Part shown: one piece after another, positions 41,613 through 50,624 of the stretch
Layout: every line of letters starts with the position of its first letter
Numbering within the stretch: position 1 is the stretch's first letter
NCBI RefSeq assembly: GCF_014084105.1
Contig: NZ_CP048289.1
Coordinates: 2,551,922 to 2,615,921, forward strand
Direction of reading: 5' to 3'
From: Streptacidiphilus sp. P02-A3a
GTDB taxonomy: Bacteria > Actinomycetota > Actinomycetes > Streptomycetales > Streptomycetaceae
Length of the DNA stretch: 64,000 nucleotides
Made by a program: the position numbers and the translations under genes
Notes under the pieces: model-generated
What the model was told of the DNA's origin: nothing
What the model saw: the letters and a program-made list of their open reading frames with translations, nothing else
Databases searched by the model: none

Positions 41613-42080
41613 ATGAGCGTCGAGCACCGCCGGACCGTCATCGGACCGCCGACCCTGCCCACGATCTGGAAGCCCGTGCTGACGCGCGTGGTGTTCCTGG
41701 GATTCGCGCTGGTCAGCGTCGTCTTCTTCAGTGGGATGGCGGCGCTGGGGCCGGGTGACTGGCAACTGCACGACCGGGTCGGCATCGGCCTGTGCGGGCT
41801 GCTGTGCGCGCTGGTGCTGGTGCTGCTGGCGCGCCCGGTGGCCCGGGCGGACCGGGACGGGGTGACCGTGGTCAACTTCGTCCGCAGCCGCCGCCTGGAG
41901 TGGGCGGAGATCCTGGGGGTGAACCTGCGCCAGGGCGACCCGTGGGTGGTGCTCGACCTCGCCGACGGCGGGACGATCGCGGTGGTGGCGATCCAGCCGG
42001 GCTCCGGGCGGCGGCAGGCCATCCGCGCCGCCCGCGAACTGCGGGCCTGCGTGGACGCCTACGGCACCGCCCGGCGCTGA
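41613..42080 (+). CDS. Membrane protein with bacterial PH domain
   Basis: 155 residues. Two membrane helices (VVFLGFALVSVVFFSGMAAL; GIGLCGLLCALVLVLLARPV) precede a small PH-like beta domain (DRDGVTVVNFVRSRRLEWAE; GDPWVVLDLADGGTIAVVAI). ATG 41613 follows AGGAGG, 13 nt after hisG, so it is cotranscribed with hisG. A PH-domain protein after hisG is common in streptomycetes; function unknown. Confidence 0.8.
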   Translation: MSVEHRRTVIGPPTLPTIWKPVLTRVVFLGFALVSVVFFSGMAALGPGDWQLHDRVGIGLCGLLCALVLVLLARPVARADRDGVTVVNFVRSRRLEWAEILGVNLRQGDPWVVLDLADGGTIAVVAIQPGSGRRQAIRAARELRACVDAYGTARR

Positions 42081-42110
42081 ACCCGGCTGGGTCGGGCTGC
42101 GTCAAACCAC

Positions 42111-45100
42111 TCAGACGACGATGTGGTCGAGGTCGGGGGCGCCGCTGGTGCCGCTGCCGGAGAATTCGACGGTGTTGCCGCTTCCGGCGTTGAGGGTGAC
42201 GGTGACGGTGGTGGTGCCGATGACGTTGTAGCTGCTGGCTGAGGTTTCGGTGAAGGTGACGGTCTGGGTGGTGCCGTTGACGGTGATGGTGGCGGGTCGG
42301 GCCTTGCCGACGCTGAGGTAGGAGATGGTCAGGGTGTAGCTGCCGGTGCTGGGTTCGGTGATGCCGGTGAAGGTGACGGTGCCGTTGGAGCCGCCGCCGA
42401 TGTCGCTGACCTTCTGGCCGTCCAGGCAGGCCGAGCAGTTGTTGGCGTCGGCGCTGCCGCCGAGGGTGGCCTGGTCGGCCTCGTAGGTCCTGCCGCCGGG
42501 GCTGCCGCCGCTGCCGGTGACGGTGAGGGTGTAGCTGGTGGTGTGGCTGCCGGAGGCGGCGGTGCCGGTGACGGTGACCGGGTAGCTGCCCGCGGCGGTG
42601 GCCGAGGTGGTGGCCAGGGTGAGGGTCGAGCCGGTGCCGGAGCTGACCGAGGCCGGGGCGAAGGAGGCGGTGACCCCGGACGGCAGGCCGGAGGCGGTCA
42701 GCGCGACCGGCTCGGCGCTGCCGGAGGCGACCGCGGTGCTGACGGTCGCGGTGGCCGAGCCCCCGGCGGCGACCGAACCCGAGGCGGGCGAGACCGCCAC
42801 CGAGAAGTCGTTGCCGGGCTGGCCGCCGCCACCACCGATGGGCGCGGCGATGTCGGACGTCCCCACGTTGTAGCCGGAGAGGCTGACCACGGGGGTGGCG
42901 CCGTTCAGGTCGGAGGCCTTGTAGCTGACGCTGACGGTCTGCGACTCACCCGGGAACAGGGTGATGTCGTTGTCGCTCCACAGCGCCGACGGCACCTCGT
43001 TGTCCCCGGACTGCGGGGTTCCCGAGGCCGAGCCCCGGCGCAGGTCGGTGCGGAGGAAGAAGCCCACCGCCGAACTGGAGGTGTCGGTCAGGGTGACCTC
43101 GGTGACCGTGTCCGAGCCGTTCGGGCCGGGCTGGCCCTGCGAGGTGGCGGTGGCGCTGACGGCCCCGGCCGGAAGCGAGTTCAGCCCCTGGAGGTCGGCG
43201 TACTGGGTCATCGTGGCGTTGTCGTTGCCGTTGGTGGAGGACCAGTTGACGACGTCCGGGTAGGTCGACTGCCAGTAGGTGTTCCGGTCGACCACGGACC
43301 CGTTCTGACGAATCGTCAGTTCGACGAAGTAGGTCTGGGCCGCGGACTTGCTGGTGGTGGTCGCCGGAACCTTCGGCTTCAGCACCGAGTTGAGCACCTT
43401 CTGCGAGGCCAGGCTGATCCCACTGGCGGTCTGGTCGTCCAGTACCGCCCCGGCCGCGCTGTAGACCTTGGACTCGACCGACAGCCCGCTCTGGGTGCCG
43501 CCGCCGAGGTTGTCCAGGGTGACCGTGCCGGTGTCCTGGGCGTAGAGGGCGTGCAGCGTCTCGTTGCCCTTCTTGGCGCCGAAGTAGCTGCCGGCCTGGT
43601 CGCCGTCCTCGTTGTAGAGGTCCCAGAGCAGCGTCGGCCAGCCCTTGTTGACCTGCCAGTACATGGTTCCGGTGGACGGGGTGGAGGTGTTGGTGGAGTG
43701 GTCGATGAACGCCTCGAACTGGGCCCGGGTGTTCTCGTAGTTGGCGACCTGGGCCTCCTCGACGTAGTTGTCGAGGCTGGTCGGGGTGCCGTAGCGGGCG
43801 TCCAGTGCCTGGTCGAAGTTGTAGAGCGTGCCGAACTGGTACTGGCCGTGCCCGGACTCGTAGTTGAGGTGGTACTGGTTGTAGGTGTCGGACTGCCACA
43901 GGTCCGACTGCTCGGTGGGGGAGAGGAAGCGGTTGATCGAGTCCAGCGTGGGGATGGTGTCCCCGGCGCTCTCCTCGCTGTCGAAGCCCCAGGAGCCGCC
44001 CGCGTTGGTCTGGTTGTCGTCGGGCTGGGTGTGCGTGGTGTCGTACCAGTAGTCCGGCGGGACCCAGTCGTACGGCCCCTCCTTCTCGCCGGAGTCGCCC
44101 AGGATCGGGCTGCTGTTCTCCTCGGCGGAGGAGACCACCGGCACGTCGAAGTCGGCGGTCTTGAAGGCCGCCAGGGTGTCCGACTCGTCGGCGGTGCCGG
44201 GCGCGTTGTCGCTCCAGCTGAAGGTGACCACGCTCGGGTGGTCCACCTGGTTCTCGCCGATGGTGAGCGCGGAGTTCGTGGCCACCGTCAGCAGGTTGCC
44301 GCTGAGGTTGTTGCCCCAGGCGTCGCAGCACTGGTAGCCGGAGTCGATCATGATCCCGGCCTGGTCCATCTGCTCGTAGAAGTCGTCCGGGAACTCGTGG
44401 CCCTCAAGCCGGATCATGTTGATCCCGAGGTTCTTCAGGATCGCGATCTGCTGGGCGATGCCGGCCGCCGAGTAGTGCAGGAACAGGTCCTCGGTGAAGC
44501 CGCCGCCGCGGACCACGAACGGCACGCCGTTGACGCTGTACTGGCGCACCCCGAGCGAGTCCACCGGGCCCGCGCCGACCAGCGAGGAGCTGACGTTGCG
44601 GATGCCGAAGGTGCCGCTGGTCGCGGTGGAGACGGTGCTGCCCTGGGTGACCGAGGTGCTCAGCGTGTAGAGCGGCTGCGCGCCCATCTGGTACGGCCAC
44701 CACACCTGCGGGTGGGCGATGGTGAGCGACGGGTACGCGGACGGCGTGAACGAGACCGTCTGGGTGGTGTTCGCGGGCACGGTCACCGACTGCGAGACGG
44801 TGATCGGCGCGGCGCCGCCCGCCGGTGCGGTGACGGTGGCGCTGACCGTCCCGGTCAGCGCGGCCGAGGTGCTGTTGGTGACGTTGGTCCTCACCGTCAG
44901 CGCCGAGGAGCTGAGGTCGGTCGCGTTGGCCTGCACCACGTGCGAGTCGGCGTCGCTCAGGCCGTCGGAGACCAGCAGTTGCACCGGGAACTGGATGCCG
45001 GTGTTGTTGTCCGGCGGGATCTGGCTCCAGTCCACGTCGTCCAGGGTGAGCATGGTGTTCGGGTTGTTCGGGTAGAGCTCCAGCGCCACGCTGTTGGCGC

Positions 45101-45728
45101 CGGACTTGAGCAGCCCGGTGACGCCGAAGGTGTAGCGGGTGTAGGCGCCCTCGACCGTGGCCTGGGTGGCCACCTCGGTCCCGTTGAGCCAGACGTCGGC
45201 CTGCCCGACCACGCCGTTCACGATTAGGCTCGCAGTCTGACCCGTCGTCAGCGAGGCGTTGAAGGTGGTGCGGTACCACCACGGCACGTCGAACTGCGGG
45301 ACGGTGTCGGCCCCGATCTTGCTCATCGAGCCGAAGCAGGTCTTCATGTTGGTCGAGTAGTAGACGTTCGGGCAGCTGCCGTTCTGCAGCAGTGCCTCGA
45401 TCTCGGTACCGGGAGCGCCACCGTCGTCATTGCTGACGGGCAGCCAGCCACTGGTGGAGAAACCGGGATTGGAGATGGTCGCGCCGCCCTGGGTGGCGGT
45501 CGCGCTGCTCAGCACCTGCCAGCCGGCGGAGCCGAGGACGGTGGCCGAGGAGGTCGCCTGCGGGGCCTGCGAGGCCGGGACGGCGGCGGTAGCGGTGGCG
45601 GCGGTCGCGGTGCGGACGGCGGGGGCGGTAGCACCGGCGGCGGAGCCGGAGCTGCCCGCCGTGGCGATCAGCGCGAGCGCGGCCAGGAGCGGGACGGCTG
45701 GTCGGAGGTGCGCCTTGCGGACGAACAC
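42111..45728 (-). CDS. csxA: Secreted GH2 exo-beta-D-glucosaminidase with CBM35
   Basis: 1,205 residues. Signal peptide about 1-33, then a GH2 sugar-binding domain (about 60-240), an Ig-like domain, a TIM barrel with RGGGFTEDLFLHYS and MIRLEGHEFPDDFY, the acid region FSWSDNAPGTADE and a nucleophile candidate Glu in FDSEESAGDTIP (about residue 584). Two beta-rich domains, an Ig-like domain (about 960-1070) and a C-terminal CBM35 (YEADQATLGGSADANNC to the end) follow. It matches CsxA-type enzymes that release glucosamine from chitosan ends. GTG 45728 follows GGGAGG. Confidence 0.85.
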   Translation of the reverse strand: MFVRKAHLRPAVPLLAALALIATAGSSGSAAGATAPAVRTATAATATAAVPASQAPQATSSATVLGSAGWQVLSSATATQGGATISNPGFSTSGWLPVSNDDGGAPGTEIEALLQNGSCPNVYYSTNMKTCFGSMSKIGADTVPQFDVPWWYRTTFNASLTTGQTASLIVNGVVGQADVWLNGTEVATQATVEGAYTRYTFGVTGLLKSGANSVALELYPNNPNTMLTLDDVDWSQIPPDNNTGIQFPVQLLVSDGLSDADSHVVQANATDLSSSALTVRTNVTNSTSAALTGTVSATVTAPAGGAAPITVSQSVTVPANTTQTVSFTPSAYPSLTIAHPQVWWPYQMGAQPLYTLSTSVTQGSTVSTATSGTFGIRNVSSSLVGAGPVDSLGVRQYSVNGVPFVVRGGGFTEDLFLHYSAAGIAQQIAILKNLGINMIRLEGHEFPDDFYEQMDQAGIMIDSGYQCCDAWGNNLSGNLLTVATNSALTIGENQVDHPSVVTFSWSDNAPGTADESDTLAAFKTADFDVPVVSSAEENSSPILGDSGEKEGPYDWVPPDYWYDTTHTQPDDNQTNAGGSWGFDSEESAGDTIPTLDSINRFLSPTEQSDLWQSDTYNQYHLNYESGHGQYQFGTLYNFDQALDARYGTPTSLDNYVEEAQVANYENTRAQFEAFIDHSTNTSTPSTGTMYWQVNKGWPTLLWDLYNEDGDQAGSYFGAKKGNETLHALYAQDTGTVTLDNLGGGTQSGLSVESKVYSAAGAVLDDQTASGISLASQKVLNSVLKPKVPATTTSKSAAQTYFVELTIRQNGSVVDRNTYWQSTYPDVVNWSSTNGNDNATMTQYADLQGLNSLPAGAVSATATSQGQPGPNGSDTVTEVTLTDTSSSAVGFFLRTDLRRGSASGTPQSGDNEVPSALWSDNDITLFPGESQTVSVSYKASDLNGATPVVSLSGYNVGTSDIAAPIGGGGGQPGNDFSVAVSPASGSVAAGGSATATVSTAVASGSAEPVALTASGLPSGVTASFAPASVSSGTGSTLTLATTSATAAGSYPVTVTGTAASGSHTTSYTLTVTGSGGSPGGRTYEADQATLGGSADANNCSACLDGQKVSDIGGGSNGTVTFTGITEPSTGSYTLTISYLSVGKARPATITVNGTTQTVTFTETSASSYNVIGTTTVTVTLNAGSGNTVEFSGSGTSGAPDLDHIVV

Positions 45729-45740
45729 GGAGCCTCCCGT

Positions 45741-45759
45741 GTTAGTAAGGTTAATTAAC
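45741..45759. promoter_or_regulatory. Candidate ROK/CsnR-type operator before the glucosaminidase gene
   Basis: GTTAGTAAGGTTAATTAAC, imperfect palindrome with outer GTTA/TAAC, starting 13 nt upstream of the GTG start and overlapping the expected promoter. CsnR (ROK family) boxes at streptomycete chitosanase genes have a similar GTTAGG..CCTAAC outline. The match is partial. Confidence 0.45.
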
Positions 45760-45924
45760 TATCTAGGGCGAAGGTAACGGCCGTCCTGACGGGGGGTCAA
45801 CGAGCGGGATGTAACGATGTGATGAGCTTGACGTTGCCGCAGGGGTACGACATATTGCAGGGTAAGAATTGTCTTATGTGACGATAAAACCTATAAACCA
45901 GGAACTATCCATGGGACGACCCGG

Positions 45925-47255
45925 GTGACCGACGCCTGGTTGCTGCTCGCTGTGGCCGTGCTGCTGATCCTCGCCAACGGAATGTTCGTCGCCGCCGAGT
46001 TCTCGCTGGTCACCGTGGACCGGGGGACCGTCGAACGGGCGGCGGCGACCGGAGACCGCCGGGCCCAGGGGGTGCTCGCCTCGCTGCGCGCGCTCTCCTT
46101 CGAGCTCTCCGGCGCCCAGCTCGGGATCACCGTCACCTCGCTGCTGGTCGGCATGCTCGCCGACCCGGCCATGGCGGTGCTGCTCAAACCGCCGCTCACC
46201 GGCCTCGGGGTGCCGTCCGGCGCGGTCCACCCGGTGGCGGTGGTGGTCGGGCTGCTGATCGCCACGGTGCTGCAGATGGTCGTCGGCGAGCTGGTGCCCA
46301 AGAACTGGGCGATCTCCCGCCCGCTCCAGGTCGCCCGCGCCGTGGCCGCGCCGCAGCGGGTCTTCTCCACCGTCTGCCGCCCGCTGATCGCGGTGCTGAA
46401 CGGCGCCGCGAACCACGCCGTCCGGGCCCTGGGGATGGAGCCCGCGCACGAGCTGGCGTCCGCCCGCAGCGCCGAGGAGCTGATCGCGCTCGCCCGGCAC
46501 TCCGCCAGCGAGGGCGCGCTGGAGCCGGACACCGCCGACCTGTTCGTCCGCGCGCTGGGCCTGGGCGAGCTCACCGCCGAGAGCGTGATGACCCCCGGGT
46601 GGACGTCTCCGCGCTGCACGAGTCCGCCACCGCCGCCGACGTGCTCAACCTCACCCGGGCCACCGGCCTGTCCCGCTTCCCGGTCTACCGGGACGGCATC
46701 GACGAGGTCATCGGCGTGGTCACGCTCAAGGACGCGCTGGCCGTCCCCGAGGACCGGCGGCACACCGTGCTGGTGGACAGCCTGGCCGCGCCGCCGCTGC
46801 TGGTCCCGGAGACGCTTCCGGCCGAGCGGCTGCTGGAGCAGCTGCGGCACATCCAGCCGATGGCCGTGGTGGTCGACGAGTACGGCGGTACCGCCGGGGT
46901 GGCCACCCTGGAGGACATCATCGAGGAGATGGTCGGCGAGGTCATGGACGAGCACGACCCCGACGAGCGGGCCGAGCTGCGCCAGGTCGCCGCCGTCGAC
47001 GGCCTCCAGGCCTGGGAGGCCGAGGGCCGCTGCCGGGTGGACCAGCTGGCCTCCATCGGCCTGCACGCGCCGCCGGGCCCGTACGAGACCGTCGCCGGAC
47101 TGGTCGCGGACCTGCTCGGGCGGCTGCCCGAGGCCGGGGAGTACTGCGAGCTGCCCGGCTGGCGGCTCACCGTGCTGGCCGTGGACCGGCACCGCACCGA
47201 GCGCGTGCGGCTGGTGCGCGCCGACGAGGCGGCCGGGGAGGGTCGGGACCGGTGA
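45925..47255 (+). pseudogene. CNNM/HlyC-CorC family membrane protein, frameshifted
   Basis: Two frames together encode one CNNM-type protein (about 440 residues): the DUF21 membrane domain (LLILANGMFVAAEFSLVTVD; LQMVVGELVPKNWAIS) up to ESVMTP at 46594, then from 46599 in another frame VDVSALHESA, two CBS domains (FPVYRDGIDEVIGVVTLKDA; MAVVVDEYGGTAGVATLEDI) and a CorC-type C-terminal domain. The break is the run of five C at 46592-46596; a sixth C would restore ESVMTPRVDVS. GTG 45925 start. Either a real inactivation, phase variation or a sequencing error. Overlaps the next gene by GTGA. Confidence 0.85.
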
Positions 47256-48304
47256 CCGCGCTGAAGATCTTCGCCGCGCTGCTGCTGCTGTTCGGCAACG
47301 CCTTCTTCGTCGGCGCCGAGTTCGCCCTGGTGTCGGTGCGCCGCAGCCAGATCGAGCCGCTGGCGGAGTCCGGCGACCGCCGCGCCCGGACCGTGCTGTA
47401 CGCGCTGGAGCACGTCTCGGCGATGATGGCGGCGGCGCAGCTTGGGATCACCGTCTGCTCGCTGCTGATCGGCGCGCTCGCCGAACCGGCCGTCGCCCAC
47501 CTGCTGGAGGGCCCGTTCCACGCGCTGGGCGTGCCCAGCGGGCTGACCCACCCGCTGAGCTTCGTGGTGGCGCTGGCCCTGGTCGTCTCGCTGCACATGG
47601 TCGTCGGCGAGATGGTGCCGAAGAACATCGCGCTGGCCGGTCCGGAGCGCTCGGCGCTGCTGCTGGGACCGCCGCTGGCCGGGCTGGCCAGGCCGCTGCG
47701 GCCGGTGATCCGCTTCCTGAACGCGCTGGCGAACCTGCTGCTGCGGCTGCTCGGGGTGGAGTCCAAGGACGAGGTGGAGTCCGTCTACACCAGCGCGCAG
47801 CTGGCTCACCTGCTGCTGGACTCGCGCGACGCGGGCCTCCTCGGCGGCCTGGTCCAGGAGCGGCTGGAGGACGCGCTGGAGCTGGGGGTGCGCCCGGTGC
47901 GCGAGGTGCTGCTGCCGCCGGAGCAGCTGGTCACCGTGGACGCCTCGGCCACTCCCCGGCAGATCGAGCGGCTGGCGGCGAGCACCGGCTTCTCCCGGTT
48001 CCCGCTGACCGGGCCCGCCCCGGCGGCCGGTTTCCTGGGCTACCTGCACGTCAAGGACGTGCTGGAGGCGGACGAGCGGGAGGCCCCGGTGCCCCGGCGG
48101 CTGTGGCGGCCGATCATCGCGCTGCCCGAGCTCACCCCGCTGGACGACGCCCTCGGCGCGATGCGCCGGGCCGCGTCGCACCTGGCCTCGGTGGTGGACG
48201 CCCGGGGGGTGACGCTGGGGCTGGTCACCCTGGAGGATGTACTCGAAGAGCTGGTCGGCGAGGTGCACGACCCGGACCACCAGGTCTCCCCGCCGGCTCA
48301 GTAG
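47252..48304 (+). CDS. CNNM/HlyC-CorC family membrane protein (second copy)
   Basis: 350 residues: DUF21 membrane domain with about four helices (LLLLFGNAFFVGAEFALVSV; LHMVVGEMVPKNIALAG) and a CBS pair (about residues 215-340; FSRFPLTGPAPAAGFLGYLH; VVDARGVTLGLVTLEDVLEE). It lacks the C-terminal CorC domain found in the upstream gene. Family members are implicated in Mg2+ or Co2+ transport. GTG 47252 overlaps the preceding gene by 4 bp; the pair is probably one operon and may act as a heterodimer. Confidence 0.88.
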   Translation: MTALKIFAALLLLFGNAFFVGAEFALVSVRRSQIEPLAESGDRRARTVLYALEHVSAMMAAAQLGITVCSLLIGALAEPAVAHLLEGPFHALGVPSGLTHPLSFVVALALVVSLHMVVGEMVPKNIALAGPERSALLLGPPLAGLARPLRPVIRFLNALANLLLRLLGVESKDEVESVYTSAQLAHLLLDSRDAGLLGGLVQERLEDALELGVRPVREVLLPPEQLVTVDASATPRQIERLAASTGFSRFPLTGPAPAAGFLGYLHVKDVLEADEREAPVPRRLWRPIIALPELTPLDDALGAMRRAASHLASVVDARGVTLGLVTLEDVLEELVGEVHDPDHQVSPPAQ

Positions 48305-48393
48305 ATCCTCAAATGTCGTACACCAGTGCGCCGGGCGAGGGAAGCTTTCCGCAACAGGGTGAAATCCGCCCGTGGGGGACGAGGAACACGTAC

Positions 48394-49323
48394 GTGAGTC
48401 AACGAGAACTGGCGGTCGACGGGGTCTCCAAGCGTTACGGGGACACGATCGCACTGCGCGACATGACGTTCGACGTGCAGGCCGGGGAGATCTTCGGCTT
48501 CGTCGGCAGCAACGGCGCCGGCAAGACCACGACCATGCGGATCATGCTGGGCGTGCTCGCGGCCGACGCCGGGGAGGTCCGCTGGGACGGGGTCCCGGTG
48601 ACCCTGGAGACCCGCAGCCGGATCGGCTACATGCCCGAGGAGCGCGGCCTGTACCCGCGGATGCGGGTCGGGGAGCAGCTGGAGTACCTGGCCCGGCTGC
48701 ACGGCCTGGGCCGGGCCGAGGCGGCGCGGGCCACCAGGGAGTGGACCGAGCGGCTCGGCGTCGCCCACCGTGTCGGCGACGAGGTGCAGAAGCTCAGCCT
48801 GGGCAACCAGCAGCGGGTGCAGCTGGCCGCGGCGCTGGTGCACGACCCGGAGATACTCGTCCTGGACGAGCCCTTCTCCGGCCTGGACCCGGTCGCGGTG
48901 GACGTGATGAGCGCGGTGCTCCAGGAGAAGTGCGCCGAGGGGGTGCCGGTGATCTTCTCCAGCCACCAGCTGGAGCTGGTCGAGCGGCTGTGCGACCGGG
49001 TCGGCATCGTCCGCGCGGGCAGCATGGTCGCCTGCGGCACCGTGCCCGAGCTGCGTCGCGGCGGCGCCGAGGAACTGGTGGTGGACGCCCCGGAGGCGGC
49101 CGACGGCTGGGCCGAGGGACTGCCCGGGGTCACCGTCGTCGGACGCGAGGGCAGCCGTACCGTGCTCGCCCTCGGCGAGGAGGCCGACGACCAGGCGGTG
49201 CTGAGCGCGGCCCTGGCCACCGGACCGGTACGGGAGTTCGCCCGGCGGCTGCCGACGCTGACCGACCTGTTCCGGCACGTGGTCAGCAGCGAAGAGAAGA
49301 AGCAGACGGGGGAAGCGGCATGA
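48394..49323 (+). CDS. ABC transporter ATP-binding protein (NatA-like)
   Basis: 309 residues. Walker A GSNGAGKTTTMR (about residues 38-49), signature LSLGNQQRVQLAAALVHDP, Walker B ILVLDEPFSGLDPVAVD, switch His FSSHQLELV. GTG 48394 follows GAGGA; an upstream in-frame ATG at 48313 lacks a ribosome-binding site and would add 27 unlikely residues. Overlaps the permease by ATGA. Type resembles sodium or drug efflux ABC-2 systems. Confidence 0.92.
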   Translation: MSQRELAVDGVSKRYGDTIALRDMTFDVQAGEIFGFVGSNGAGKTTTMRIMLGVLAADAGEVRWDGVPVTLETRSRIGYMPEERGLYPRMRVGEQLEYLARLHGLGRAEAARATREWTERLGVAHRVGDEVQKLSLGNQQRVQLAAALVHDPEILVLDEPFSGLDPVAVDVMSAVLQEKCAEGVPVIFSSHQLELVERLCDRVGIVRAGSMVACGTVPELRRGGAEELVVDAPEAADGWAEGLPGVTVVGREGSRTVLALGEEADDQAVLSAALATGPVREFARRLPTLTDLFRHVVSSEEKKQTGEAA

Positions 49324-50582
49324 GCGGATCCAACCAGCGTCCGGCGGCGGAGCGGCCGTCGGCCGGGAGGCTCACGGTGGGCTCGCGGGAGGCGGTCGGC
49401 CTGGTCGCGACCCGCGAGATCCAGGTGCGGATCCGCTCCAAGGCGTTCCTGGTCACGCTGTTCATCACGGCGCTGGCCGCGATCGCGCTGCCGCTGATCC
49501 CGCACCTGATCGACAGCAAGAGCGGGCCGGTGAGGATCGCGGTGCCGGTCTCCGACAGCTCGCTGTCCGCCGCGCTCCAGGGCACCGCCACCGAGCTCGG
49601 CCAGAAGATCACCATCAGCACCGTGCCCGACCACGGGACCGGGGTGTCCCAGGTCGGCTCCGGCAAGGTCGACGTGCTGGCCGAGCCGGGCGCCGACGGC
49701 CAGGTGCAGGCCACCGTCAACAAGAGCCTCGGTGACTCCACCCGGCAGCTGTTCCAGGTGGTGGGCCAGCAGCAGGCGCTCGGGCAGCAGTTCACCCAGC
49801 TCGGGGCGACCCCGGCGCAGGCCGAGCATGCCCTGGCCGCCGCCTCCGGCGCGCAGGTCCAGGTCACCACGCTGAAGGTGAAGAACACCGACCCGCAGCA
49901 GGGCCAGCACATCTCCATCGCCATCGCGGCCGGGCTGCTGATGTACATGTCGCTGATGCTGGTCGGCCAGATCGTCGCCCAGGGCGTGGTCGAGGAGAAG
50001 TCCAGCCGGGTGGTGGAACTGCTGCTGGCCACCATCCGGCCGTGGCAGCTGCTGTTCGGCAAGGTCCTCGGGACCGGGCTGCTGGGGCTGTTGCAGATGG
50101 CGGTACCGGCGCTGCTCGGCGTCGGCGTCGGCATCGCCACCGGCGCGCTCAACATCTCGCTGAGCGACTCGGTCGGCGCGGTCGCCTGGGCGCTGCTCTG
50201 GTACGTGGTGGGCTTCGCCATCTACGCCATGGTGTTCGCCGCGCTCGGCGCCACCGTCTCCCGGCAGGAGGACGTCCAGGGGCTGACCTTCCCGGCGATC
50301 GCGCCGCTGATCGCGGCCTGGGTGATCGGCATCTCGGTGGTGCCCAGCAACCCCGGCAGCTCGCTGGTCACCTGGCTGTCGCTGCTGCCGCCGTTCGCAC
50401 CGGTGCTGATGCCGATGCGGATCGCCATGGGGGTCGCCCCGGTGTGGCAGATCCTGCTGGCACTGGTGCTCGCGCTGGCCTTCGCCTTCCTGCTGCTGCG
50501 CTTCGCGGCCCGGATCTACCGCAACTCGGTGCTGCGCAGCGGCTCCCGGGTGCCGCTGCGGGAAGCCCTGAAGGCAGCCTGA
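49320..50582 (+). CDS. ABC-2 type permease (NatB-like)
   Basis: 420 residues. One N-terminal helix (FLVTLFITALAAIALPLIPHL), a long extracytoplasmic domain (about 60-190), then about five helices (from AIAAGLLMYMSLMLVGQIVA) with the cytoplasmic EEKSSRVVELLLATIRPWQLL, a hallmark of NatB-type exporters. Starts in the stop of the ATPase gene. Export substrate unknown. Confidence 0.9.
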   Translation: MSGSNQRPAAERPSAGRLTVGSREAVGLVATREIQVRIRSKAFLVTLFITALAAIALPLIPHLIDSKSGPVRIAVPVSDSSLSAALQGTATELGQKITISTVPDHGTGVSQVGSGKVDVLAEPGADGQVQATVNKSLGDSTRQLFQVVGQQQALGQQFTQLGATPAQAEHALAAASGAQVQVTTLKVKNTDPQQGQHISIAIAAGLLMYMSLMLVGQIVAQGVVEEKSSRVVELLLATIRPWQLLFGKVLGTGLLGLLQMAVPALLGVGVGIATGALNISLSDSVGAVAWALLWYVVGFAIYAMVFAALGATVSRQEDVQGLTFPAIAPLIAAWVIGISVVPSNPGSSLVTWLSLLPPFAPVLMPMRIAMGVAPVWQILLALVLALAFAFLLLRFAARIYRNSVLRSGSRVPLREALKAA

Positions 50583-50624
50583 CGGTCCGTCAATCAGGCG
50601 TCCGGCGGGGGCGGTTCACCGGAG

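Noticed and set aside
45911-45928. Five-codon ATG mini-frame (ending TGA) overlapping the CNNM start
   Set aside because: Could be a coupling leader peptide, but it has no ribosome-binding site and is too short to support.
45925-49323. One plus-strand frame of 1,132 codons spanning the CNNM pair and the ABC ATPase
   Set aside because: Only its first about 224 codons (CNNM N-terminus) and last 309 codons (ATPase) are protein-like; the middle is shadow sequence kept open by high GC.
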